DNA of 64,000 bases from assembly GCA_016293845.1 (NCBI GenBank), contig JAEDDH010000019.1:1-64000 (forward strand). Reading direction: 5' to 3'. Of this stretch, positions 1 to 11,089 are shown in pieces; positions within the stretch are counted from its first letter, which is position 1, and each line of letters starts with the position of its first letter. Source of the DNA: Bacteroidales bacterium (GTDB lineage Bacteria > Bacteroidota > Bacteroidia > Bacteroidales > UBA3824). The position numbers and the translations under genes are program-made. The notes under the pieces are model-generated. The model made no database searches and had not been told where the DNA came from. It saw only the letters and a program-made list of their open reading frames with translations.

Positions 1-1
1 G

Positions 2-589
2 AAAAAGACTTACAAGGTGGTACTGATAAGTGTCAACGGGGCAAAACTACCGAACCTAAAAGATTTAGAAAATTATTTAAATAAGGTATACCGTCAGTGC
101 GCAGATAGTTTTAAAATCGAAACCCGCGACCTCCAAGTCAGCGGAATCGAAAACTTCACCCACGGCGGCACCAAGGTAGCCGGCTCGGTATGGAACGCAT
201 CGCAGAAAGCCGAGCTCGAAGCTTTCGGCGAAAAATACGAAGACAACACCGCCTACCTGTTTTTCATTCCCAAAGCCGAGACAGGCGGCGTGGCGGGCTA
301 TATGCCTCGCTACTATCCCTACGGATTCATCTACCCGGGAGCAGCAAACCGCACCATAGCCCACGAACTTGGTCACGGCATCGCCGGACTCGAACACCCC
401 TTCCCCGAATCGCAAGTCTCGGGCAACACCCAAAACCTTATGGACTACCGCGACGGCGAAGAACTTTGGCATTTCCAATGGGATATGCTCCAAGACCCAG
501 CGAGAAAAATATTCAAGTGGTGGCAGAATGAGGAGGGGGCGGAAGCATATAAAAACAATTCTAATTGGTATGTATCAAGAGTGAAATAA
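2..589 (+). CDS. HELGH-type zinc peptidase domain, 5' end outside window
   Basis: The reading frame is already open at the window edge, so the N-terminus is missing; the GTG at 17 is not a convincing start. The visible part carries HELGHGIAGLEH (coding bases about 364-399), a zincin-type HExxH with a third His six residues on, and then a Met-turn-like NLMDY about 25 residues later. Peptidase-like domains with this His spacing and an NLMDY...WDM tail occur in large secreted Bacteroidota toxin-type proteins, from general knowledge. The frame stops at 587-589 inside the start of the next open frame, and the two probably belonged to one chain (see findings). The DNA is GC-richer than the following 4 kb. 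I am fairly sure of the metal-binding motif and unsure whether the domain is an active protease. Confidence 0.7.
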   Translation, partial: KKTYKVVLISVNGAKLPNLKDLENYLNKVYRQCADSFKIETRDLQVSGIENFTHGGTKVAGSVWNASQKAELEAFGEKYEDNTAYLFFIPKAETGGVAGYMPRYYPYGFIYPGAANRTIAHELGHGIAGLEHPFPESQVSGNTQNLMDYRDGEELWHFQWDMLQDPARKIFKWWQNEEGAEAYKNNSNWYVSRVK

Positions 590-3500
590 TTGATAAAATA
601 AAACAAATCTCCAAATACTTTTATTTGCCAAATGGCAAAATTGCAAATTATTCAGTCTATGATCCATCAGGTTTCTACACCTCAGCAGACGGAGATGCTC
701 CAAAATCGTATGGAGCCGTAGCCACTATCAGGTACAAGGATTATGATTTCGCTTTGACTTATAATACATTAGATAAGGAGAAGCACATATACAAAAACGC
801 AGGCTATGGACAAAAAGTCAAAAACACACAGGGAGAAGTAGTTACTAACACTACTTTCCCTATTCAAGATAGTGATTTTGATGGGAAATACGAACCAGTT
901 AAAGTTTTGATTGATGGACAAAAAATCAGTGTTTATAAGTATCTAACTCAAGAAGAAGGCACATTGGTGGCAGAATTTGATAATGCTGTTTGTAATTGCC
1001 GTCCTGCCGACTATCAAACCATCGAAGTTGATACTAAGTTGGAACAACTACTTGAAAAAAGATCCAACGGAGAGAGTCAGTACTGGTTCTATGATGTGAA
1101 AAATAATAAAATTGTTGTCATATTAAATTACACAGGTGGGCGAGTATTAGGAAAAAACAGTGGTGGAACAATTGATTTGGATGAATTAAAACAGAAAAAT
1201 GCTGAAATAGTAGACTTCGAATCAATGGCAGCCTTCGCCAATTCTGATTACAACTGGCTTGCAAACGAAGTAAGGTCCACAATGAACGAGGCGGGCAAGT
1301 ATGTGATTGCAGGATTAACTATTACGGCGGCAGCACCGTATTTGTTGGAGGCTGCTCTAATAGAAGAAGGTGCTTCATCTTTGACGAATTTCACATTCAG
1401 CGCCACAAGTGATTTGTTCTTTAGCCTCTTTATTGAGTATCTGACATCTGAAAAAGATAATTGGATGGATAATGTCAATTGGACAGATCTTTTCGCAGAC
1501 GCGGGACTGTCGGGCGTACAGGCTATTGTTCCTGCTAAAAAAGGCAAGAAATTTGTCGATGCAGGAATTGATTGCCTTTCAAGTATTACAATTACTGATT
1601 TGTCAAATATAGGTGATAATATCGGCAAAATAACCGTGGAGTGCGGTATAGGGATTATTTTAGGATGGGCATTGTCAACCAAACAGGCACAAAAGATACA
1701 GCAGTGGTTGTGGAACCTCGGACCTGGTAAATTGTCTCAGATTATAAAGAAAAAACTGCCTTTTGTTAAAACTCCCGCGGATGAAGTGCGGGTAGTAGAA
1801 GCATTAAAGAATACTACGGAAAAAAAATTACCTGATGGTTGGTCTAAAGAAATGGTTGAAATTCTGGACACAGATGGAGGCAAACAGGCTTATGAATTCC
1901 TTATAAAATGCAATTACGATATCACCGTTAATAATTTTCAACAGTTATCTTTAATATATAGCAAGATAGGAGATTCTGAGCAGAAAAAATTGGAAACCCT
2001 TTTAACTCAAGGATATAACGCTGATAATTTGATTACTAGTATTACAGAACGACAGTCGTCTGGTAACGTTTCAGAAACTGTCAATACGGTGGCAGACGAA
2101 CTGTTAAACAAAACATCAAAATCAGAGCCATCTCAAATGGTGTCAGTGGAGAATAACTCCCCAACCGTGAGCACATTAGACGGACACCAACCAACTTCCA
2201 AGAGCAACCAAGACAAAACTGAAACCCCAGCAGAACCCCAAAATACTCCAGCAAAAAAAATTGCCGATTTACCAGAGGATTTGCGAAAACAATACAAAGA
2301 AGAAGATTTACAGAAATTTATCGACAAACCCCAAATCGTGGATGCTTGGAAAAAACTTAACGATTTGCGTGGAAACTATTCCGATGAATATGATTTGTTT
2401 TTCAATACAGAAATGAGGATTCAAAATTTGGAAAAGGATGCTGATGAGCCTTCCAATATAGCGAGGTTTAAGACTACGTTGGATATGTCCGTTGCAGGAA
2501 TACCAGAAGAATGGATTTTAGACAATAGTATAGTTTCAAAATTTCTTGATGAACCAAAATATTGGGATACTTGGAATTATTTAAAACAACGTAGGACACC
2601 CAAAGATTTGGGAACATTAAACTTTCCTGATGAAGTTTTTGAAGATTTTGGAAAATTTGAAAAAATCGTAAATATTGACAAAGATAAGTTTGTTAATACC
2701 ATACTGGATATGCAAACCACACCTTGGGCTAATAATACCGACATTGTAATCAAATTTATAGACAATAATGATTATAAAACAACTTGGAATATGATTCATG
2801 GTGGTTTTCCTATAGATATACCAGGAATTAAGCCTAAATATCCCGATTTCGAAACATTTGAAATACTGTCTAAACTTGATATGAACCAGTATTCGTTCAA
2901 CAATATGTACAAGATCTTTACCGAAGATATGGCGGATGATATTTGTAAAATAATCAAAACTCAAGGTTTAGAACCAAGAGATTGGAATATATTGTTGGGT
3001 AATTTTGGCGAGGTGATCAATTTTAAAACTATTAAAGAAAATGACTTACTGAGTTATTTAAATAACAGTAGTAAATATTATGATAAAGTAACCGAATTTG
3101 CATCCTCCAATCCTAATCTTCGAAAAAAGTTGAAAAATAAATTAGAGGGTACATTGCAAGAAAAGGCGAAAGACTTTGGAGAGGCGTATTGTCAGGAATT
3201 AGTAGCAAAAGTTTTGATGTATCCGATTCGAATTCATTATCTTAAAGATAAAAGATCATTTAAACAATATTTTATTGACAATCAAGAATCTTGTTTCCGA
3301 AATGCTTTGAGTTCAATGCCGTCTTCTAAACAACATTGGAAACAAAATATTTCTTCATCTATTTATAAATGTATATTAGGAAATGATTATGCACACTGGA
3401 AGGAAGTTTTTACCAACCCATCCAATATAGAAAATGATAGTTTTGTATTATTAAATTGTATTCTGAATAATATACCAACTGGTGATGTTTTTTGGAAGGG

Positions 3501-3633
3501 TTTAATTATTCAATTTTTGAAAGATCTTACATCAGATGGCTATGAATATGTAATTACTGAAACTGAAATTTTTGAGTGGATTAAAAATAATTTAAATTCT
3601 TTTTTTGAGGAAATAATAAATGAAGACAAATAA
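565..3633 (+). CDS. Large toxin-like protein, continuation of the peptidase chain after a frameshift
   Basis: This frame of 1,022 codons has only a TTG at its 5' end, directly after a stop at 562-564, and no ATG for more than 200 codons. It is therefore best read as the continuation of the upstream peptidase frame after loss of one base between 565 and 589. It begins with a YLPNGK...GFYTSADGD segment, has a hydrophobic stretch near coding bases 1300-1440, a Ser/Thr/Gln-rich spacer (about 2100-2250), and then three degenerate repeats of the form kFiDxPxxxxxWxxL near 2310, 2540 and 2750. The C-terminal part (after about 2800) is very AT-rich and I recognise no domain in it. The layout, with variable AT-rich tip and an overlapping small membrane-protein gene downstream, fits a polymorphic toxin. 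No toxin active site was identified, so the function is inferred from context only. Confidence 0.55.
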   Translation: MVCIKSEIIDKIKQISKYFYLPNGKIANYSVYDPSGFYTSADGDAPKSYGAVATIRYKDYDFALTYNTLDKEKHIYKNAGYGQKVKNTQGEVVTNTTFPIQDSDFDGKYEPVKVLIDGQKISVYKYLTQEEGTLVAEFDNAVCNCRPADYQTIEVDTKLEQLLEKRSNGESQYWFYDVKNNKIVVILNYTGGRVLGKNSGGTIDLDELKQKNAEIVDFESMAAFANSDYNWLANEVRSTMNEAGKYVIAGLTITAAAPYLLEAALIEEGASSLTNFTFSATSDLFFSLFIEYLTSEKDNWMDNVNWTDLFADAGLSGVQAIVPAKKGKKFVDAGIDCLSSITITDLSNIGDNIGKITVECGIGIILGWALSTKQAQKIQQWLWNLGPGKLSQIIKKKLPFVKTPADEVRVVEALKNTTEKKLPDGWSKEMVEILDTDGGKQAYEFLIKCNYDITVNNFQQLSLIYSKIGDSEQKKLETLLTQGYNADNLITSITERQSSGNVSETVNTVADELLNKTSKSEPSQMVSVENNSPTVSTLDGHQPTSKSNQDKTETPAEPQNTPAKKIADLPEDLRKQYKEEDLQKFIDKPQIVDAWKKLNDLRGNYSDEYDLFFNTEMRIQNLEKDADEPSNIARFKTTLDMSVAGIPEEWILDNSIVSKFLDEPKYWDTWNYLKQRRTPKDLGTLNFPDEVFEDFGKFEKIVNIDKDKFVNTILDMQTTPWANNTDIVIKFIDNNDYKTTWNMIHGGFPIDIPGIKPKYPDFETFEILSKLDMNQYSFNNMYKIFTEDMADDICKIIKTQGLEPRDWNILLGNFGEVINFKTIKENDLLSYLNNSSKYYDKVTEFASSNPNLRKKLKNKLEGTLQEKAKDFGEAYCQELVAKVLMYPIRIHYLKDKRSFKQYFIDNQESCFRNALSSMPSSKQHWKQNISSSIYKCILGNDYAHWKEVFTNPSNIENDSFVLLNCILNNIPTGDVFWKGLIIQFLKDLTSDGYEYVITETEIFEWIKNNLNSFFEEIINEDK

Positions 3634-4549
3634 TTGGAAATTCGTATTATGTATTATAATGCTAGTTTGGCTGTGCTTATTCGGTTTTTGTAATAAGTCG
3701 CATATTTTTTTATTATCTAGTATTATGATATTGGTTACTATAGTGGTTTTAAGTTTTTTAATTTTTAAAATAAAAGAGTTAAAAAACATAAGAATATACA
3801 TTATTTTTGTTATTATTTCTTTATGTCTAATGTTTTGTAAGAGCAATTTGATAGTTCAAATGATATATAAAGACAGATTCTTTCAAGTAGGGCTAGGCGA
3901 ATTTGTTGAAAAGAAAGATGGAATGGTCTATTATAAGGTATATGAATCAAAGAATAAACACTCTCTTGTTAGTATTAATGTCGATGAATCATTGTATAAT
4001 AATGAAACTTCTTTTTTTGTTGAATTAAGGAAAAAAGTCCTTTTACGATTAGATTATAAAAAAGTGGTATTATGGAGTCCTTCTGAAACTGACTGTTCAA
4101 AATTTAAATATCTTATTAATTATGATGCGCATTATACTGAGGAAGAAATTGGTAATAATACTTTTAATTATGCCCGAAGTGAGCCTAATCAATTTTTAAA
4201 AAATAATTCTTTGAAAGTAATCACTATCAACGACAAATCTAGTGTTCTGTTTGATGATACCATAATTGATTTTGAATCTATTATTCAAAATATTCCACAA
4301 TATAAGACTCGTCTGAGGGCAGAAGAAGATTCTGTTTCGATAGCATATTATTTTTCAGCTTTAAAAAAAGGTGGAGGAAGGTCTTCAACGTCATATTATA
4401 TCAAATATATGTTTTTTGATAAGAATAATAAAGAGCAGTTTATAACTAATAGCATTTCATCTGAGGATTTTAACCGTCTCTGTACATATTCTGTTTTTGA
4501 GTACCCAAATGCATTGGTTAATATAAACACTAATACACTAATAGAATGA
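3620..4549 (+). CDS. Membrane-anchored protein, candidate immunity partner
   Basis: The protein has 309 residues. The ATG overlaps the last 14 bases of the toxin-like gene, a GAGG lies about ten bases upstream, and translational coupling is likely. The first ~85 residues hold three hydrophobic segments (around residues 8-23, 29-48 and 57-75) separated by short Lys/Asn-rich turns, followed by a soluble domain of about 220 residues with many Asn, Lys and Ser. I do not recognise the soluble domain. The gene is as AT-rich as the preceding toxin tip and unlike the GC-richer flanks, so the two probably moved together. Position and membrane anchoring suggest an immunity protein acting at the inner membrane, but nothing in the sequence proves it. 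It could instead be an ordinary accessory membrane protein. Confidence 0.6.
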   Translation: MKTNNWKFVLCIIMLVWLCLFGFCNKSHIFLLSSIMILVTIVVLSFLIFKIKELKNIRIYIIFVIISLCLMFCKSNLIVQMIYKDRFFQVGLGEFVEKKDGMVYYKVYESKNKHSLVSINVDESLYNNETSFFVELRKKVLLRLDYKKVVLWSPSETDCSKFKYLINYDAHYTEEEIGNNTFNYARSEPNQFLKNNSLKVITINDKSSVLFDDTIIDFESIIQNIPQYKTRLRAEEDSVSIAYYFSALKKGGGRSSTSYYIKYMFFDKNNKEQFITNSISSEDFNRLCTYSVFEYPNALVNINTNTLIE

Positions 4550-4554
4550 AATAA

Positions 4555-4638
4555 CTAACTAACGGCAAAATCTACTCCGCCGCTGAAACCGAAAAATATA
4601 GGAACATAATAGAGCAGTACAAATTACGATACCATTAA
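4555..4638 (+). pseudogene. Orphan C-terminal remnant, possibly of a displaced toxin tip
   Basis: Directly after the AT-rich pair, a short frame without its own start encodes NGKIYSAAETEKYRNIIEQY followed by KLRYH and a TAA. It has normal amino-acid composition and returns to the base composition of the upstream peptidase region. A start-less tail placed just after a toxin/immunity-like pair is what cassette displacement of a toxin 3' end leaves behind. Translation is not expected. The alternative is chance coding potential in an intergenic spacer. Confidence 0.4.
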
Positions 4639-4666
4639 CACATAAAATGCAAGCCAACACCCCAAA

Positions 4667-6390
4667 ATGAAACCAATCTCCACCATATTGACACTTCTGT
4701 TGACGTTTTTGGTGGCTCTCTCTGTCTCCGCCCAAGATATCGAAACCATAAAGAACTCCAAGCCCATACAAGCCTCGGGTTCGCTTTCTGCCAGCACCAC
4801 TCACGAACTTATCACAGATTCCACCCTCGCCGACAATAGTTTTTATTATTACCTCAACGGCAACCTTACCACCACGGTTTATGGCGTAGTGAGCGTGCCG
4901 ATAAGTTTTGCATTCACCGACAATACATTTACCAAAAATGCCGCTTTGCCGTTTAATAGGTTTTCGCTAAGTCCCACATACAAAGGATACACGCTCTATC
5001 TTGGCTACAACAGTCTGACATTTTCGCAATACATCCTCTCGGGGCACGATTTTCTTGGCATAGGCGCGGCGTATCAAAACGAAGTTTGGGACATTGCTGC
5101 ATTCTACGGACGTTTGCGCAAGGCGTGCGCTCCCGATTCGGCTGCCACCAAGTTTGATATAGGCTACAAACGTATGGGTGGCGGCTTTAAAATAGGGCAC
5201 AACTTTGATAAGGTAACACTTGCGGGTAATGTGATATTCATCGGTGACAAGAGCAACACAGTATCGTTCGACAGCCATCCAGAATTGTACATCCCTGCCA
5301 AAGAAAACGTAGCCTCGTCGATAGAAGCCGGCACCACATTGATACCCAACCTCAATATCCGCGGCGAATACGCATTCAGCGTTATCAAGAGCCAGTACTC
5401 AACCGACAGCCTGAAAACCGAGCCATTAAAACAAGGGGGTTCGCTCAACTACACATCTGTGTTTCACGCCTACAATTTTGCTTTGGATTATACGTTGGGC
5501 AACAGTCAGGTAGGTATGGCTTACAAATATATGCCGCCCAACTACGAAACACTCGGAGGCTACTATTTCAACGAAGACCTCAGGCAGATAACAGCCACAT
5601 TCAGCACAATGATAGCCGACAGGATAGCAGTGGCAGGTGATGCGGGTTTTAGTCGCGACAATGTAAAGAACCAGAAAATATCCACCAACAAAAATATGGT
5701 GTATTCTATTAATGTTTCGGGCAATGTTACGCAAAAACTAAACCTATCGGCTTCGTTTAACAACGACCAAAGTTATATCAACATCCGCGACAACTACCGT
5801 CAACTGATACAGACATCGCAGTTTGAAGACCTCGACACCAACAACTATTCGCAACTAAGCAGCACGTCGATGCTGTCGCTCTCGTACACGCTTGGAGGTT
5901 CGGAGCAGGTGTCGCAATCCGTTACAGCCGACTTTACCTACCAGACCACCAACGAAGAGCAACGCTACGACACACTCTCCGCCAAAGCCAAAATACTCAA
6001 CACCAATGCCGGATACTCATTGTCGCTCACCAATATAGGTGCTACACTATCGCTCAGGGGCGGATTCAACCGCACCAACACTTCGGCCAGAAAGTGGATA
6101 TAGCCACAGTGAGCGCGGGAGTGTCGCAAAGGTTTAAAAATCCGCTAACCCTCTCGCTCGACGGTACATTGGCAAATACAATGTACGATACTATATCGTC
6201 GTATATAGTTAATGCGAGGTTTTCGGCGGCGTATACATTTTTTGAAAAGCATAATATATCGCTATCTGCGGCATATATACACAACTCGGTAGCGGCAACA
6301 CTCAAAAACCGCTGCACCGTAAATTTCAACTATTCCTATACATTTGCTATAAAACGAAAAGACACCAATGAAAACAATGAGAACCTATAG
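4667..6390 (+). pseudogene. Outer-membrane beta-barrel protein, broken by one frameshift
   Basis: The ATG at 4667 starts a clear signal peptide (MKPISTILTLLLTFLVALSV, cleaved near SAQ). The body is rich in alternating aromatic/polar beta strands with Gly and Tyr, as in outer-membrane barrels. The first frame ends at 6103 after 478 codons. The same protein continues in the -1 frame from about 6070 to 6390 with more barrel strands, ending in NFNYSYTF before a charged tail. Restoring one C in the ACTTC near 6078-6082 would give a smooth NTFGQKVDIATVSAG junction. The intact product would be about 574 residues. The next gene starts inside its 3' end (overlap of 23 bases), so they form an operon. 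Substrate unknown; it may serve the secreted proteins of this locus. Confidence 0.6.
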
Positions 6391-9300
6391 TTGTAAAAAT
6401 TCGGCGATACTGCTGATAATGTTATGCGCGTTATGGATGATGCCACAAAAAGCGCAAAGCCAAAAAATTGAGCAAGACGCCATAGAACTAATGTCCGACA
6501 CCGCCAACGCCAAGCGTGTGAGGGCGGCTATTGCTATGGCAAACAAGGTTAAAAAACTTGGCAACTATATCAAAAATCTTCAAGAGGTGTTGTCAAACGG
6601 CGAACTTCCGCTTCCGTGCGGTCTTGGCGAGGGTAGATATACTTTGGTGCTTTCGGATATACAGCACGGCGAGGACGGCATTACCAAAATTACTGCCACC
6701 ACAGCCATCGGTATTGGAAACGACACAATAGCATTTGGCGGCACATGCTCGCTCAGCGGACAATGCGGCACGGCGATGCCCACTAAGATAGAACTCCTTG
6801 CCCAGAGGTCGGTGTCGATAGGAAATAACATCCGGCTTACATTCAACAAAGGTTCGTACTGCGAATTCGACTGCGACGGCATCACCCAGTTTTTTGCCGA
6901 TATCACTGTTGCCATTACATCCGACAAGATTATAGCATACGACAGCAATTTTAAACCCACCGACAAATCCCCGTCGTTTAATATACAGACATTTTTTGAA
7001 TCGTTTGAAGACCTGACCTTTGAAATCAATGCCAATCTTAATTTTGGCATCAAAGGGCTCAACGACTTTGTCTTCACTATGAACAATCTCGTGTTAGACA
7101 AGAGCGAAACCCGTACGCCAGCATCGGTATGATTCCCCGACAACTATTTCAGTTCAAATGCCGAGATAAAGTTGTGGGAGGGTTTTTCGGCAAAAACCAT
7201 TGCGGTGGCACTGCCCGAAAGTTTCTGCAAAAATGGCAACTCACGCACACAGGTGGGCTGCCAAAGTTTGATTATCGACAAGCATGGAATAACGCTTACC
7301 GCCTTTGTAGAAAACATTCAGCATCAAAAAATCGACACAACAAAATGGCAGATAATGGCGGATGCCGCCAACCTATCGCTCACCAAAAACAAAATCGACA
7401 GCATAAGTTTCTACGGCATAGCCAATATTCCACCTTTTGGCAAAAACTCTAAAATGGGTTTTGTGGCGCGCTACAACGATATTTCTAAACAGTTTGACTT
7501 TACTTGTAATCTCAAAGATACATTAGATTTTCCCGTGTTTGGTGCCAACCTGACATTGCAACCTTCTTCGTATATCAACCTTTCGGTAGGCAAGGAGGGT
7601 TTTTATCCGCTGATACACGCCGACGGCACTCTCTCGATTAATACCGAATTAGAAAAACTTAAAGTAACCTTGCCCGACATCAAATTTGAAGGCATGGAGA
7701 TTAGCAACCGCAAACCATATTTCAAGCCTGGTGTAATGTCGTTGGCGGTTTCAAAACTGTCGATGCCCTCGATAGGTGGCTTTCAATTAGAAATCGACGA
7801 TATAGGCTTTGAAAACGAGGCATTGGCATTTACCATAAAACTAAAACTAAACGAAATGCTCAACGGTGCAGCAAGTTTAAAACTTGAAGGCGATTTTAAC
7901 AAGTACAAGATAAAAATGTGTCACTTTCGCGAGCCGAGGTGCATTACAAAGCCGAAAACACACTATCAATCGACGGCGCGGTAGAGATTAAGAAAGGCGA
8001 TGAAATCTACGGCAACGGATTTCGTGGCGACCTCGACGTTAAACTGCTCAACAAATATGGACTCAATGCCGTTGGTGTGTTTGGCAAAAAAGACGGCAAC
8101 CGCTATTTTCTTGCCGACGTGCTGTTAGAGGCAGATCCTTTTTTTACAATTCCGCCGTGCATAAGCGTTTCGGGATTGGGCGGCGGACTTTACCGTCACA
8201 TGGATCAAACCTTAAAAGACTATTCCTTTGGCAAGGCAATCTCTGGCATCTGCTACGTGCCCAACGAAAAAGTGGGTTTCGGATTTCTTGCCCATACTAA
8301 TTTGTATGTGGCGCAAAAAAACACGCTCAATGCAAAAACCTCTTTTGAAGTGCAGTTTAACGATAATTGGGGGCTCAACTATGTGCAGTTTAAAGGCGAC
8401 GTGGCATTTATGCGCGACCCCAAAAAATGGGGCGGACTTAGCGAAGGCATGATGGCGAGAGTAAAACAACAAGAACAGGCTGGCGGCGTAGGCAACCTAA
8501 AACAAGAATACCGTCCGTCGGAAGAAAAACCAAAAGACAACGGCGGTAGCGACGGAATACTCTCTGCTTCGGTGCTGATGAAATACGACAACACCAGCAA
8601 GATATTCAATATGGATCTCAAAACCTACCTAAATATTGCTGGTATAATCAAAGGTACAGGAGCAAATGATATGCTCGTGTGGGCAAAGGCAAGGTTTGGC
8701 GATTCCGACTGGTATCTGCACATGGGCACACCCGACAATCGTTGCGGTGTCAAAGTGCTCGATTTTGTTAAGTTAGACTCTTACTTTATGCTTGGCAACG
8801 GTCTTCCCGAATTGCCGCCACCGCCCGACAAGGTGCTCAGCGACTTATCTGCCGACCAAAAAGACGATTTTTTGCGACGTATTCACAACGATATGCCATC
8901 CTCAGGCAAGGGGATAGCCTTCGGTCTTGGTTTCAATACTCATCTAAAACCGTCCGTGGGTCCGTTTTACGCTAAGTTAGACATTGGTGCGGGCGGCGAG
9001 TTTATGCTTGCCGACTATGGCAAAAACGCCTACTGCAAAGGTCGCGAAGGTACGCTTGGTATCAACGGATGGTATGCCGAGGCGCAAATTTGGGCATATC
9101 TTGATGCAGCTGTTGGTCTACAAGCAAAACTTTTTGGCAAAAGACGCAACTTCGACATAATAGCCCTGCACGCCGGAACATGCTTAAAAGGCATGGGACC
9201 AAATCCGTTTTATTTTACAGGCATAATCACAGGCAGTTACAGCGTGCTCGGCGGCTTAATCAAAGGCAAGTGCCATATCGACTTTGAATGTGGCACCAAA

Positions 9301-10812
9301 TGCGAGCCTGTAAAAGGCGGTCCGCTGCTTGGCGAGGATATGATAGCACAGATAACGCCCGGCAATGGCGACAAAGATGTAAGCGTGTTTGCCGCGCCGC
9401 AATTGCTGCTCAATGTGGCATCCGAAACCGAGATGACAATCGAAGACAACCGAGGTGAGAAAGGCACTTACCGTATTATTTTAGACCATTTTACCGTGAA
9501 AAAAGAAGACGGCACCAAGGTAGAGGGCAAATCAGTAAGGAGCGACGATGGCCTGTCGTACACATTCGACCCCGAAGAGGCATTTGAAAGCACCACACCC
9601 TACACTGTATCAGCACGGGTGCTTTTCCAGAAAAAGAGTTCAGGACGATGGGTAACTTACACCGAAGATGGCGGCGACTATGCAGAGGAGAAAACCGTTC
9701 GTTTTACATCTGGAAAACGTCCCGACCACATATTGCCAGAGCATATCTTGTGCGCATATCCGCAACTGCGCCAATACAATTTTTATCCCAAAGAGTGGAA
9801 AGATGGATACATATTGGTAAAAGAAAATTACTCTTACCTCTTTACCACCGTTCCCGAAGGTTATATGCAGAGGGTGCGGGTAGAGACCCTCGACGGTAAG
9901 GGTAAAGACATCACATTCTCCTCAAAGACAATATCGCAGTACGGTGCAAAATACGAGATAGATTTCAACCTTAGTGGATTGCAGTTTGGCAAAAACGAGA
10001 TATACCGCCTGTCGGTGCTCAATATACCCAAAGAGCAAGCCAAAATAGATGCCAACGTGTCGCGCTCCGAAACCTCGGTATCTGATGAAATCACCCAACG
10101 CAAGATAGAAGCCGAAGGCGAACTCGACATCCTCGAAACCAAAGAACTCACTTCGTACTGCTTTAGAACCAGCAAGTTTAATACTTTTAAAGAGAAATTG
10201 GCATACCTAAAACTTAGTGGCAATGTGGTTGTATCTGGTAGTGATGCTTTAATAAAAAATATGACACGAAATCTCATTACCGATGAATTTCCAGATGGCT
10301 TTGAATACCAATATTTAGACAGTAAAACGGGTTTCTCTAAAGATAACATGATTGTGATGACACCACTCCTTGATCAAACAGAATGGTATAAAAACAGTAT
10401 CTTTATTCATGCCTACAAAGAGTACAAAGCATCGCAGCTTTCTAACAAAGACACACGGTATCACAATTTTCCTCCAAATAACGCTATGATTGTTTTCAAT
10501 GCCTATTTCGCTCAACACGACAGGCTTAACGACAATGAAATCAACTCGGGCACTCCTACAGGATTGCCAGGTGAGGGCATAGCTCGATATTATGTTGTTT
10601 ATCAGTGCGATCAGGATGTACGCGCTATTAAAGATATCGTAGGTAGAAAAATGTTAAATAAACAAACCATATCTGGACACGATCAAGATTTTTACAATTA
10701 CTACGAACCAAAGCCTTACACCCCCGGTGACTACCCCTTCAAGGTATCATATCGTCTGCCAGGAAAAAACATAATCACATCATCGGTAACAGAAAAATTT
10801 GTTGTTCAATAA
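6368..10812 (+). pseudogene. Very large secreted protein, interrupted by a TGA and a frameshift
   Basis: The gene starts with an ATG and signal peptide (ILLIMLCALWMMPQKAQSQ). Frame 2 runs to an in-frame TGA at 7130-7132 and continues without any credible new start to 7984. A one-base loss between 7888 and 7984 (adding an A in TACAAGAT near 7905-7911 would restore KYKDKNVSLSRAEV) moves it to frame 1, which runs to 10812. The full product would be about 1,480 residues. It contains long beta-rich, Gly-rich stretches; an FGKAISGICYVPNEKVGFGF block near 8230-8290; an E/P/K-rich linker near 8510; and an Ig-like region near 9390-9710. I do not recognise a catalytic domain. Such proteins travel with large toxin-like genes in Bacteroidota; a structural or delivery role is inference. 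Confidence 0.6.
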
Positions 10813-11022
10813 TGGAAACACCACATCACATTCTACACCTACCACGATTTTTCATTAATCAAGTCCGATTTAGTATATTAACAAGTTGCTATACAGTGCT
10901 GTCTGTGATACATCATCTATCGCCGAACAGGGCATTGCTTTATTTTAATGATGTGTGCGGCAAGAACCATTCTGTCAAATGATGACCAAACGCAAAATCT
11001 AAAGGTTGGAATAAAAATTAAT

Positions 11023-11053
11023 TTTGCGGTTTTATCAATCTTTTTTACCTTTG
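11023..11053 (+). promoter_or_regulatory. Bacteroidota-type promoter for clpX
   Basis: TTTG (11023-11026) is followed after 19 bases by TACCTTTG (11046-11053), matching the -33/-7 consensus TTTG-N19-21-TAnnTTTG of the phylum. It sits about 36 bases before the clpX ATG. The rest of the 10813-11089 spacer shows no other feature. Confidence 0.75.
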
Positions 11054-11089
11054 CACCCTGAAATTTATTGAAAACTCATACCATAGACA

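Noticed and set aside
565..600. Programmed ribosomal frameshift in the toxin-like chain
   Set aside because: No slippery heptamer with a following hairpin was found, and other one-base losses occur in the same locus, so a lesion or error is simpler.
7130..7132. TGA as recoded Trp or selenocysteine
   Set aside because: TGA is a normal stop elsewhere in the window (for example after 15776), and no selenocysteine insertion hairpin or selenoprotein family is evident.
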